Assembly: GCA_018389105.1 (NCBI GenBank)
Contig: JACATO010002451.1
Location: forward strand, 754,001-818,000
Length of the DNA stretch: 64,000 bases
Origin: Nautilus pompilius
Lineage: Eukaryota; Mollusca; Cephalopoda; Nautilida; Nautilidae
Reading direction: 5' to 3'
Made by a program: the position numbers and the translations under genes. Positions 1 to 11,939 of this stretch are shown here, piece by piece. Within the stretch, counting starts at the first letter, position 1, and the number at the start of each line of letters is the position of its first letter. Below the pieces are notes generated by a model. That model did not search any database. It saw only the letters and a list, made by a program, of their open reading frames with translations, and was not told the origin of the DNA.

Positions 1-99
1 AACAAAAAAACAAGTATAAGTATTCAGATATATTTTGGAAGGACTAAAACATTTTGAATCTATTTAGTTTTATATGACTCTGGCCTGGTGAGGGAGGGT

Positions 100-345
100 G
101 GTGCCATGGTTAGTTGGTAGAGAGCATTGCCTGCCTTGTGCCACAAGGGGCTCAATACTTCTAGCTTTGGGAAGACTCTTCATTTTTAGATGTGGGAGGA
201 AACTGGAGAGCTCTAAGGAAACTCATGTGACTGGCAGGTGGAGAAGAGGGAGATACACCAAACTAAAATGACCCAGACTATGAATCAAATACGGACCCAC
301 AACCTTGGCAGTCTACTGCTGACCAATGGCTGCCCCACTGAGCAT
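100..345 (-). repeat. tRNA-derived SINE copy 1
   Basis: Shares with four other copies in this window a body block reading CTTCATTTTTAGATGTGGGA plus AAACTGG and then a GAAGAG-type block. The right end, read on the minus strand, resembles a tRNA: a GCAGTAGACTGCC arm, then GGTCCGTATTTGATTC as a decayed B box. The copy therefore lies in minus orientation. Confidence 0.6.
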
Positions 346-3300
346 TATTGGTGAAGTATCATTTACAGAAAACATAGGGTTAATTTCGCATCACCTTGTT
401 AGTAGAACAAAGGAATGTTGTCATCATTAAGAATTCTGAGGACAACTGGTTTCAAGTACAACAGCTTGGTGAAGAGACTCTTATTTTTTCCTCTCACGTT
501 TGGGCAGGTAGCCTGAGCTGGTGTCCTGTTGTGTTTCAGTGTAGCTTCTATACTAGAGCCCACTGAAGCAAGAGGGTTCGAGGCCAGCCAGGCTCGTACT
601 GCAAAATATCTACATCAATGCACTCCAGGCCAGCCCTTGCTGGAAATGGGCTGAGACCCCCACTCCAATCATCACAGCCAATAGTGCAATCACTGGGTCG
701 GAGCACCACTTAGCCTCACACTACCTGCTAGTATACGCAAAATATTGCAATAACTGGAGTTTCCCAGAAAATCCAATGGGTTTTCATAGAATACTGGTAG
801 AAACAACCTAGTTTTTCAAAGATAATTATAATTTACTATTATCTCACTAAAAAACAAATATGGGTAGTGAGTTATATTAATGAATGTCCATAGTACTGAA
901 GTAAGTTACCTGCTTCTGAATTTAACCGGTCCAACTTTAAATTAATATAAATACTATTTAGGGAGATTCTTATTTGACCTCCTAGCATCACTAATGATAA
1001 CTTTTTAATATTATAAAATCAGATTTATAAGAATTTTTAATAATGGAGGAACAGAAACTAAAAATGCAATAAAGGTTGCCAAGGTGATATGGAAAGAAGT
1101 ACCAACGATGCCAGACTCAATAAAATCTAGGTTAATAACAGTTTGTTTGAGTATGTAATACTTATTCATCATTTTTTAGAAATTCTTTAAGAAGCTAATT
1201 TCAGGCATCATCACTAACATTATACTGTTGTAATTTCAATTGTTGCTCAATAATGGTCCCAGACAGTGTTTTAACAAAGTTTTACGATTGTACTAGGGAT
1301 GTATATTCAAATAAAACCCAGGTGAAATAGCACTTCCATAATGGTATTTGGCGGTTTGGATATCCCCAGTATTTAATATATAGCTAAGAAAAGCCCACCT
1401 ACCTATTCATATCCCCACCAGGAGAATGGAATGACAGAAAAAAACAACATGATTATTTGACACTGCTGTTTAACAGTTGGCTGGATTTTGTAATTGTTTA
1501 ACTAGCTTTGACAACACAGATACGCATGCACGTGTGTAGTATAAATATTTTCATTTCTTATATAAGTAAAGATTTCAATTTTCCCCTTAATAAAAAAAAT
1601 TTTCCAAGCTTTCAGAAATATGAGCTTCATCAATGTTGCATTGTAACTGATATGCATCATCCCCCACCTGTTAGTTCATCTTCATCTGACCCAAAGCATT
1701 TTCGGTCACAGCCCACTTCATGTATCACTGGGTTTTCTCTGCCCTGGACTTATGGATACTGTTACTCAACTTCAGTAGAAACGTTGAGGTAGTTCTATTC
1801 TTGTGTGATGCTGTAGCTGCTAGAGATGGAAAGCAAGTTTCTGGATGTGATCATGAACAGCAGTGTTCCAGCTGACATCCTACACAATCGCTTTGTACAC
1901 TTTTTTTGACATGTTGGCTCTGCACTGAGGTAATTTACTTGGTCTATAACCTTCCAAGCTGTCCTTCATCAATGCATTCACACCTTCTTAATTTCTGATG
2001 AATAGAAACTTATTTCAGCTGCTTTGCACTTCCTGTATAAAAATCTCTAGTAATATCATTTAAAGTGGCAGAAAGACTTCTGTAATATTCTAATAATTAA
2101 TATTACATGTAGCACTATTTTCTGATCGTATAAAAATACAAATATCCAAATACATTTTACAGTAATCAATTCATGGAATAACAATACACACTATTATGAA
2201 TGCATGTATATGCAATAAAAAAGAAAATGACTTACTATTCAGATTTTTAAAGACGTGTTAAAATAGTTTTTCAATACAGTAGGTTGTGAACTTCTAAATC
2301 TTCAGTAAAAAAAGGCACATGAAATTTTGCACAGATATCATCCATGATTTTTTATGGCTTTACTTTGCTCTGAGTGATGAGAATTCAGTTTAGTTATTCA
2401 TCCATTTATTTATGTATTTGCACAATCTTACAAAGCTGAGTTATTTAAAAGTGGGTGTCTTTATTTCTAAATTTCCTTATGAATGCAACTTAAATTTTAA
2501 AAAAAAAGTATAATTTTTCTAGAACATCTAGAAAACCCAAGATATATCACTAAATAAAAATGTTCCCCATACTGCAACGTTTCTTTTTGCTGCCAACAGA
2601 CAAAATCTCAAGAACCCACAAAATGACTTCTCCACTAAATCACCCAAAAGCTGTCATTCAATAAGTAAATGGTCTTTTTTGGAATTGGAAGGCATCAGAA
2701 GGCCCAAACCCTTTCACCTACATCAATTCATGCGGATTACTGAGTCCCACCACCCATCTATTATGCAGAATGAGTAACAAAGAAAAAATCCCTAATAGAA
2801 CTCTTCGTTTTTAAAGGTTGGAATAAAATGGAGTGCCCAAAAAGAACCAATGTAATGCCCATCAACCAGTGATTAGCCACAGATATTTTACAATAAGTTT
2901 CCTTTTATTGCATCTTTTTCATATGTATATAGCATAAACATTTTTGTTTATTCATTTGTTTATATAAATAAACAGTTGACATCAGGCTTTTCCTGCCATT
3001 CCATTATTAATGATCATAATAGCTGATAAGCCTATAGTTTGGATTCAATTCCTGGCACCATCATCACTAGAAATCCTGAATGGGACTGCTCTTGGAATGC
3101 AAACATTCATGTTGATTCTCTTACAGCTGTTGTCCTGTTGATTTCTGACCAACTGTTTAACCAAATGAACCATCAGGAAGCACTGTTTATTTTCACTTCT
3201 ATTCTGATGTAAAGATTCTTCAAGTCACAGCCGACATTAATATTTTTAACAGCAAAATGCTCATTTGCTTTTCTGCAATATGGATGGCTGCTTGTAGTTC

Positions 3301-3838
3301 AGGAAATTTTAAACTATCCAAATTTTTTGTGTCATTATTGTTTTTGGTATATTTAAAAAAAATATCTGCCTTTAGAGTAAAGTATTTATCTGATTAATTT
3401 AGTAAAGAGTAGGAAACAAACAACAGATGAAGGGTATCCACAAAATAAGTCAAAAGAGGAAACAGGGTGTACATGAGGGCAGACTCCAGTAGTGTTCATA
3501 GATACATGTAACACAAACAACTTTCATCACATGAAAACTTTATCATTTCATCTTTAGTAACTGTTATAAAGATACAAAAATTTTCCTGCAAATTTAATTG
3601 TCTTCTGAATACCAAGTAAAGACAGTCTCTGGTTCTTCATGTCATACTTTAAAGATTTCAATGTTCTTTGAAGAGCTATTGAAAAAGAATACAAAACACG
3701 GTAAGGAAACCTTAGCTAATTCTTAAGTACCAGTTATACAATCAAACATATAGATAAGCTATATTGTTGATATTCAGTGACCTCTGATCCAAAGTTCAAG
3801 GTATATGATATTGATTAAACCCTCATTTATACATTTAA
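346..3838. other. CpG-poor noncoding stretch, nothing recognised
   Basis: AT-rich, with few CG dinucleotides and no supported gene. A palindromic repeat lies at 1293. An isolated tRNA-like box (GGGTTCGAGGCC near 574) hints at another decayed SINE. The low CpG is like that of the RIM introns and may mean that this is inside another transcription unit. Confidence 0.5.
1293..1368. repeat. Palindromic repeat (hAT-MITE-like) copy 1
   Basis: Begins CTAGGGATG and contains TTCAAATAAAACCCAGGTGA, the central TAATGGTATTTGGC block and a closing TATCCCC. It is a member of a family of about 65-80 bp whose two halves are reverse complements. Confidence 0.55.
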
Positions 3839-3994
3839 TTAAGAATTACTGATACTGTAACAACTCTCCCTTCCTTGTAGCATTTTCATCAACAGCATGA
3901 GCGCATCCTCTTTAGTGGAAACCTTCCAGAATCCAATGGCCTTTCGCTCAGACACATAGACAGAGAACTACTCTCAGAAAATGGCTGTTTCTGT
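3839..3994 (-). other. Possible terminal coding exon of an unidentified minus-strand gene
   Basis: On the minus strand a 43-codon frame runs from 3967 to a TAA at 3839-3841. It contains the stretch SERKAIGFWKVSTKEDALML, which has the composition of a real helix-rich protein rather than AT-rich noise. Just upstream on that strand is a CT-repeat tract ending in CAG (exon start 3994), and a TAG directly precedes 3967. Either could be the 3' splice site. With the 3994 acceptor the coding-like frame is interrupted upstream by TGA and TAG, so the 3967 acceptor would be needed. I do not recognise the protein. The site coincides with a visible CpG step, which gives independent weak support. Confidence 0.3.
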
Positions 3995-5077
3995 CTGAGA
4001 GAGAGAGAGAGAAACAAGACTATTTAAAATAAATAATTCCTCCACTATGCTCCCAGTTAACTCAATTACATTCCGCCTTTCTTTGAAATTTGTTGAGAAA
4101 ACAAAAAAGAAATGAATTCTGCATGACGGACCAGATTCTTGTCAACATGCATGGTGGCTGCAAATGGCTAGATAGACGCTAGCAAAAGACGAAAAGGAAA
4201 CTATCTTGCGTGGGTCACAAAGTTTGCAAATAAAACTCCAACATCACCGGTCTTCTGCCATCCGAACTAAGGTCAGGGCCCACCAATAATGAAACAATTC
4301 AATAGCTTTGAATGGTGCCGCCTTTAACCGGCTTCCAGGTAAGTGCTGAGTACCTGTTGCATCGATCATTACTAACTACTCTTTCGGACCTGCATGCTCT
4401 TTAGAAAGGTAATTTTAAAGGAAAAATGTATTCTAATAATTAATGCAGTAAGGGTATTCGATGTTAGAGACAAAAACTGAATAATATATATTATATATAT
4501 ATTTTTTTATATATAAAAGTTTGACGATGCTAGTTTTAATGTTCAGGAAGACGCTGAATACGATCGTCGCCCTTTAATCCACTCGATTCTCGTAAAAATT
4601 AGAAACTAAAATTCTAATTCGTGGCCCGGTGATTAAATGTCATTCGATATCCCCCTTTAATTACCGCTGTTTGTCTGTGTTTATTGTTTTATTTAACATT
4701 GGAAAAACTATTAACATCAATAGTCAACGAAACGGGCTGCAAATTTTTTTTTTTTTTTATTTGTTAATTCGCCAGCTTTTCGGAGAAAGGGTAGAACTGT
4801 CAGCTTTTGTTAATTCTTAACGATTCCTGACCCAGGGCTCCGGCTGATTTCATTAGAGTCCCTTCATATCGGTAAGGAAACAGTATTTCCTCAAATCAAA
4901 GACTAATTCGTAATCTGAATTTCCCGTTAGTGTCTTTTTTTTTTTTTTTGATTCTCCAGTTTTTTCCCAATTTCCCGAATTAAATGGTTGTTGGGCCTTT
5001 CTCGTGTGTCCCGAATATGTACTGTTAGCAGCTTCCGCAGCTGACGCCATTCAAACCAGCTCCTTAAATTATTAACG

Positions 5078-5089
5078 CCAGTAGATGGC
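5078..5089 (+). promoter_or_regulatory. CTCF-like core motif
   Basis: The 12 bases CCAGTAGATGGC fit the CTCF core CCASYAGRKGGC at every position. CTCF and its core motif are conserved across Bilateria. The site sits about 1 kb inside the CpG-richer domain that begins near 4.1 kb. A weaker look-alike (AAGTAGATGGCG) lies near 15876-15887. Confidence 0.4.
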
Positions 5090-6159
5090 CAGACAAACGA
5101 ACACGCTCCCTCTGCTCCGCGTTTGACTCCCACCAAAGAAACATTGACATCATCGAAGCTAATTAATTATTAATGCATACCTATGGTGGTGGAGTCAAAC
5201 TTTGTCGTGGTCGGTGCATATCTTTTCCCCTCAAAACAAAAAGGGAGCTTTAATGTCAGGAGTTCGACCCACATCGTCTTGCAGGAAGCAAATGCGAGCC
5301 ATCCCATCCCATCCCATCCCGTCCCGTCCTCCGTCCGCCACAGCTGATGGGTTCGACTCCCAGCCACAGACTCACGGGAAGAAAGTGGGAGGAGGCAGGT
5401 CATCTGGGTTTGTGATGCGGGAGAGAGGCACGAGAATGACCTGTCCAATATCGATTATACGTGAACCAGGTCTTTTGAGCCTAACAATAAACCTAAGACT
5501 CAACAAGTGCACTGTTGGGAGTCGGACCGTCGTCTACTCAAAGAGTTATACCTGCATCATGGGTAAATAGCATCTTTACCGTCGTCGCCGAGGGTTTTCC
5601 TCTTACATCTATTAAAGAACTACTGGCGTAACCATTAGCGGTAACTACTTCCGGTTAAGTATTCTGTTTAACCTATATTTCACAGCAGCGTTTTATTGAT
5701 TTCATCAGATGACCGAAGAGTTTCCAGTCGTGTCTAGCTTTGAAATTAGATAATTGATCATTTAAATAATTATTAATCTCTCTCTCTCTCTCCATCAAAG
5801 CGAACAATCGGGTGGTAAGGAATTCAACAACAGTACGGTGATGTTAACTATAATTGATGAGGCGATACATTTCCTAAGTCGTCATACATTTCATTTAAAA
5901 AGATTGTTTTTTTTTTTTTGTTTTTTTTTTTTAGATGGGAAGCTAATGCTGCTGTTGTTGTGTATTGTAAATAAATTTTAACCACTTACATGCCGACAGA
6001 TTTATGGAGGAAATATAAGTTTACTATTTCGGGTGTCTATGTGTCGCCAATTTCTCCTATTTTCAAAATAACCAACTAATTTTGTCGTGTGGGTGGTTGT
6101 AGAAACAGGTAAAAAACAACGCCTTTTCTATAAAGGAATCCTTCAGATACCTAGAGTAC

Positions 6160-6160
<1 letters not shown>

Positions 6161-6203
<43 letters not shown>

Positions 6204-6214
6204 TATTATTATTA
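6161..6214 (+). repeat. (ATT)n microsatellite
   Basis: ATT units with one missing base near 6201, read directly. Confidence 0.95.
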
Positions 6215-7488
6215 GAAAATAGAATCATGAAAACTGAAAAGTCCGAGTTTAAACGTCTACGAGAGTAAAATAAAAAGGAGGTTATCGCACTAATTTTTAA
6301 CCCCTTAAAAGGGTTGTAACGGAAAACATGCAGGTAATCATACTGGTAAACAAAATAACTAATAATATCATTAGTAATAATAATATCTACAAAAACTGTA
6401 AGTAGCAAGGACTAAAATACTTAAATATTTTAATGGGAGGGGTCACCGAAGGGAGATAATCTACGTATTTAGAAGTTAAATTTTTAAAATAAAAAGTTAT
6501 CCTTTAAAAAAAAATAAAAACAACAACAACAAAATCCGAAGTGTGGTTAATGTAATATGGCCGAATTTTTAATCGTAGTCTATGAGGATAATTTATTAAT
6601 TTTTTGTATCCTGGCACCAGGCGGAACCAGTTATCATATTTACGAGACCAGGTACTTAGCGTGACGCCTAACAATTCCCAAGAATCTACTGATTTACAAG
6701 TCAAATTATACTAATAAATTATTTAAATTTATGTATTTTTTAAAACTAAAGGCACTATTATTGTATTCGCCGAATTTTTAACATAGGTCACCAAGATAAT
6801 CTACTAAATTTGGAGCAATAAAAAATATTAAAAAAGCAAAAGTAATTATACCATATGCAAATGACGCTGAATTTCTAATCTAATTATCAAAAAAAAGAAG
6901 AAAAATGTACTAATTTTTCAATTTAGATTTTTCTAATTAAACTTAGGTATCTTCTTTCAAAAACTATAGTTACTACTAAAAAAAAGTGGCTGGATTTCTA
7001 AAGTATATGGTAAGACGAGAGATTCTTTGGCATACTTTGTTCTTAGAAGATGGCTAGCCATCATATTGGTACCAGGCTATTTTCATCTGTGCATTTTCTG
7101 TACTGGAGGCAAACACACACAATTCCAACCTTCCTACGGGCATAAAGAAATTTATCAATATGCTTGTAGACAACCAGAACACTGATCATATATAATCTTT
7201 GAAATTTAAAACAGTTTGTCTTAAAAGTTACTTTAGAGTTGTCTTTTATTTGATCGACTCATAGTGCTTTTCTTTTGAATTTATGCATTGTAATGAGACA
7301 GCTTCCGATTGCATTCTGTCGTATTGTTCGAGATATTTTCTTTTTTCTCAGTCCTTGCCAGACAGACTAGAAATACCTTTGATTTATGCAGTTCAGAAAC
7401 GTATTGTACAATAAATATGGGTCTTTAAATAGCTCTTATTTTGATTAGAAGAACAAAATCAGAACTCTCAAGCAAATTAAAACAGAAA

Positions 7489-7526
<38 letters not shown>
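7489..7526 (+). repeat. (ATT)n microsatellite
   Basis: About twelve pure ATT units. Confidence 0.95.
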
Positions 7527-7527
<1 letters not shown>

Positions 7528-8274
7528 GGCAGTTTACTGTATACAGTCATATATATTTTTGTGTATTAAAGGATAGAGTTACTGGAAAAATATCTAACTC
7601 TTTTGCTTAGAATATATTTGTCAACCAATTTTTATTTATTTTAGATAAATGAACATTACCTACCTCTTTTTCTCTCTCTCAGTTGCCCGGAATATGTACA
7701 CTATAAAAAGTATACGTTTTGGCCGTTAGTGTCTAACTGCTGAATAATTAGCGTCAGACCCTCTGCTTGTTTAGTGGATGGAGTAACACATATGGATAAC
7801 TTCATTTTGTTGAGAATTATTACATTTGTAATGTTAGAATATAGTTTAATTGAGGGGTAGTTTTTTACTTGCTTTGTCTAACATTTTTTTTTTTTTTGGT
7901 CTCGTTAATTATTTATTTTAACATGTTTCTTTTCCGAATGTTTTAATAATATTAAAACCTCCCCTAACACTCCCCGATTAAACTTTGTTCACTTTTCTAC
8001 TTATTTTTAAATTAAACCTCTTTTTGTGTTATTAGTTTGTTTGTTTTTTTACTTTTAAACAGAGTAACTAGAAGGAATTTCAGGAATCAAGTAATTTTTG
8101 CTTGAATCCTCCTATTAAGCTGTTGTTGTTGTTTTTTTTCTTCCATGGGGGATGGGAAGGAAGTAAGAGTAAAAATGTCTGAAAGACTGTTTTGTAACGA
8201 TGCAGGTCGGCATGTATTCGACAGGGAAGTGAGATGTTATAGCAGGTTACCTGAAAAAACATTTGATGATGAAA

Positions 8275-8371
<97 letters not shown>
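8275..8371 (+). repeat. Compound microsatellite (TAC)n-(TAA)n
   Basis: About 17 TAC units change to about 15 TAA units without a break, followed by a T17 run. The change is a single-base difference between units, as if a C-to-A variant had spread through half the array. Confidence 0.95.
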
Positions 8372-8372
<1 letters not shown>

Positions 8373-8458
8373 TTTTTTTTTTTTTTTTAAATCTGGAATT
8401 AAATTATGTCAATTTACTCACAGGCTTCTGGGTTCCCTATCTCACAGTTAAAATGTAA

Positions 8459-8459
<1 letters not shown>

Positions 8460-8522
<63 letters not shown>
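8460..8522 (+). repeat. (TAA)n microsatellite
   Basis: About 20 pure TAA units, 90 bp after the compound tract. Confidence 0.95.
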
Positions 8523-9488
8523 TGTAGTAAAACAATATTCAGCAAACCAATGAATATTTATTCAACATTAAAATGGGGCCCGCCTGACCAACCTAAATTC
8601 TGGTGCACAGCGCGCGACAGACTATCGTCTGTGAAGAAAAGAATGGGGTTAATTGATTCAGACTCGAAAGTACCGAGAAACAAGAAAATGTTTAATAAGA
8701 CACTGAAATGAATGATACTACAAATATTTATTCATCTGTGTTTGTTTACTTTCAAACGAAAGCATCTACATATAAGCCGTTCATCTCACTTTTTAGTATT
8801 CCCGTAAACTAGCGACGTTGTCGCAAATCGATTTTTGAATATCGTTTAAAAAAGAAATGCAAACAACGAAATAAAATCAGAAATTGGCGGAAGTTGCTGA
8901 GGTAGTAAAATTAGAATCTGAAATTTTTATCCTCTTCTTTTTTTCTTCTGGTATTTAAGACTCTGGGTGGGGACTGGTAATTACGACACCCTTAAAATAA
9001 GTAGTTAGAATATATATTTTAAAAAACGGATCTCAGGGGTTTGTGAAGATACCAGGAAAGACCGGAATTAATTCCTAGTTCTAGTTCAACATCAGCAATA
9101 TCAAAAGTACATTTTTGAAATTTTTAAAGAATTTAATAGGAAAGCTTTTTACTTCTATCTTCATTTGGATTTCTTTGCTTTAACTAAGTTTAGCGATTTA
9201 GAAATGGCGTATGTCCATAGCCAGAATTTTATAAGGAAGAGGGTACTTTTCTGCTAGGTGGAACACTGTCGTATGGATTTTATGGGTGTCCAAATAACCT
9301 GCCTCAGAAAAACCCCGGTTCTTAGTGTGAAAATCTGTACATTTTAAATGCAAACCTACGTGCAGCATTAAGTCTCTTGCGCAGTCCACTAGGAAGTCTT
9401 TCAGCGATAACACTACCTCGAGAGTTCACCATTACTCGCCAGGTCCAGAGTCTTTGTTAAGATTCTCTTAATAACATCGCCCATGCAA

Positions 9489-9960
9489 TAGAAATGTGCC
9501 AGAGAACAATCCGACATCGTCTCCACTGAGAAGCCAGAAACCCCTTGCGTCCATTAGGAACAAAACGCTTCGAAAAGGTCTGGTCAGAAAATATGTCTGG
9601 CAAGGCTCTCAAGTTATGGTGGCGTGTACACTTCTCTGATGAGTCCAGATTTCAGAAATTCACGTCGCGCCTTGATTTGGAGAAGACCTTGCAACGACCT
9701 TTATTCCAAGTGTCTTCAGTCCATGGTCAAGTATGGAGACTGGAGTGTCGTGATATGAGCTGGAATTAAGCGAAGACAGAAGTAGCGTTTGTCGAAGAAT
9801 GTCTCAATTCTGCTGGGTGCATTGCCAGTTTAGAGTTAAATTTCTTACCATTGTACGAAAGGGGCATACTGAGACCAGATGCTCATATATTTAAAGAAAA
9901 TGGCTTTTCGTGCCATACCTGTCTCCTAGAAGAGGAATCAAAGCATTCAGCTTCTTTACT
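9489..9960 (+). pseudogene. Tc1-type transposase relic
   Basis: Conceptual translation around 9494-9660 gives CQRTIRHRLH, then a stop, then a basic stretch and WWRVHFSDESRFQKF. The first block fits the end of the paired-like DNA-binding region of Tc1 transposases. FSDESRF is the block carrying the first catalytic Asp. Further on, a frame-shifted remnant (ILRPDAHIFKENGFSCH, about 9866-9916) sits where the second Asp block is expected. Stops and frameshifts make it inactive. Ends and inverted repeats were not located. Confidence 0.6.
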
Positions 9961-10322
9961 AGGTACGCCAAAGTGCAGACGTGAATCCCGTAAAAGCATC
10001 TACATTGTCAGTTGAGTGCAATCTGTCCACGTTCTACCAATATGGCGGAATTAAAGAACTCTCTCAGACGGATATGGTCTCCGTGCTGCAAAAAACTAAT
10101 TTAAGAATTTCACTTGATGGCTTCTCTTTATTTTCTGTTAACCGAAAAAAAACCCCAAAAATTAGCGTGCTGTAATAGAACACGTACCGAAATTATTATG
10201 GCAGAGGTGTTTCGATTTTCAATCACACTATGATGAAGGAGCTCTGCCAAACCCCTAAACCTCTGTTATTTATAATCACCAAGCTGGTGCACAGTACCTA
10301 ATTGGAGGGCCACCATTTTCCG

Positions 10323-10330
10323 TGACGTCA
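10323..10330. promoter_or_regulatory. Perfect CRE palindrome TGACGTCA
   Basis: This is a full CREB/ATF site in the upstream region, about 17 kb before RIM. Further identical sites lie at 11932 and 26764. Function is unproven for this distal copy. Confidence 0.3.
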
Positions 10331-11931
10331 TTGCGTAAATGAGGTGAATATATCACTCTACAGCCACACAACAGCGAACATAACGGCCCTCTATCTGACG
10401 TACGTTTGTCAAAGCGAGGCTTTCGCTGCCTCAACGGATAAAGAGCACGAGTTCATTATTCCACCAGAAATATTAGACAACCCTGATTTTGTGTTGTTTT
10501 TTTTTTTAAATCCATTATAAAATACATATAGAGAGAAACGATGCAACGGGAAATAGCTTAGTAAATACTTACCAGTGTTTTCTTCTCTCTTTGATTCTGT
10601 AAACGGCTGCTGCTTTATTCGTTTGGTAGCATTGGATATAATATTTATTACCCCCGACAAAAAAGAAAAAGAAAATGCAAATTACGACAGTGCGGAGCAG
10701 CTCTTCGACAGAAGTTACATCAGCCATGCGCTGCGCTGATCTCGAGGGATTGTCTGTTTCACGCACTCATCAATTTCACGGCACAGGTCCCCCGCCACCT
10801 GGATGTAATCTCAATAGCCTACTCGTAACGACACACACCGGTTACGCTGAATGTTAATTAAATTACGGACGGCGCGTGTCGGTATGCTTTACTTTCCGCC
10901 TCCCTGACACGAGCCACGGCCGGTGGACAGCGCCAGCTGTCGCTCTTTGTTTAATATCCGCGCGGAAAAAAACACAAACAACAAACCGCTGGCGCCTTCT
11001 TCGCGTGTTTTTTAAAGAGAAAGCTGGTAAGGGGTAGACTATTTTTCAGCAAATTAAGATAAAAGCTGCTGTCGTCTGCCTTCATTAACTACTGGAACTC
11101 GAACTACAGTAGCCGAGTGCTGCTGATCTGCTATAGTTCTAGTGACGATTTATATATCTGACCATCGTCACTGCTATAAAATGTTCGCCTGAGACAAGGA
11201 AACTCATTTTCTTGAAAGGGGCAAAGCCGAAAACACCTGGCAGGAAAGGTAATTGGCCGTCGATCAAGGCCAGTTTAATCAGTCCATGCACTGCGCTGCC
11301 ACCGATCTTTCCCCTTGTGTAGATGTTGTGCATCAGATAATTCGTCTCTTTTATGGAGGAAGATGTAACCCCTGCACACCGACGTCCTGCCATTATCAGT
11401 GGACACACACACGCGCACAGAACTGGGTGTTGCTAACGTCACTAAGTCGATGTACTGTGCAACAGTTCTTGCAGGAAGATAAGGCAACGTGCAATACATT
11501 TAGAATCACCTCACTTTGGAAGACGCAGAATGGAGTACAAGTTTCTGTCCAAGTGTCCAACAAGAGCCCAGATCCAGATGTAAACTATACAGAATATGTA
11601 ATAGAACTAAGGACCGAACGACCAAGAGGCATCGTAAGAACACCTGCAAACTGTGGACCTTGTCACCGTCGATAGATAATCCGACAGACCTCTGGAAACT
11701 TTAATCGATGCAAGAGATGACCTCACCAAGTAGTGACAACGACGTTTCGTACGCACATAATAAACATGCGTGTATGGAACCTGATGTTCAAACTATTGTG
11801 GTAGGGACCTGCTTACTTGATAGAAAACGTTTAACTTTAATAATGTTGCCATTAATAATACAATGTTCCAAGCAACGGAACTGGTGAATTTGCGTCAGAA
11901 CTCCTGATTTGATCGATCTGGTCGCGAGGCG

Positions 11932-11939
11932 TGACGTCA
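11932..11939. promoter_or_regulatory. Perfect CRE palindrome TGACGTCA
   Basis: This is the second distal full CRE, 1.6 kb from the one at 10323. It has no recognisable gene beside it. Confidence 0.3.

Larger units (their letters stand above)
4100..9480. other. CpG-richer upstream DNA with microsatellites
   Basis: Holds the CTCF-like site (5078), a tRNA-like box GGGTTCGACTCCC near 5348, CCATC/CGTCC short repeats (5301-5330) and the ATT/TAA tracts listed separately. The short ORFs at 4.9-5.6 kb on both strands overlap low-complexity sequence and show no known domain. Confidence 0.5.

Noticed and set aside
5340..5375. tRNA-like B box GGGTTCGACTCCC, with similar boxes near 574 and 14370
   Set aside because: Only the B-box part is visible. 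I could not build a cloverleaf or a matching A box, so I call neither a tRNA gene nor a firm SINE copy.
11253..11675. 140-codon ORF in the upstream region
   Set aside because: No domain, no supporting splice context and overlapping ORFs of similar size on both strands. Probably chance in a less AT-rich patch.
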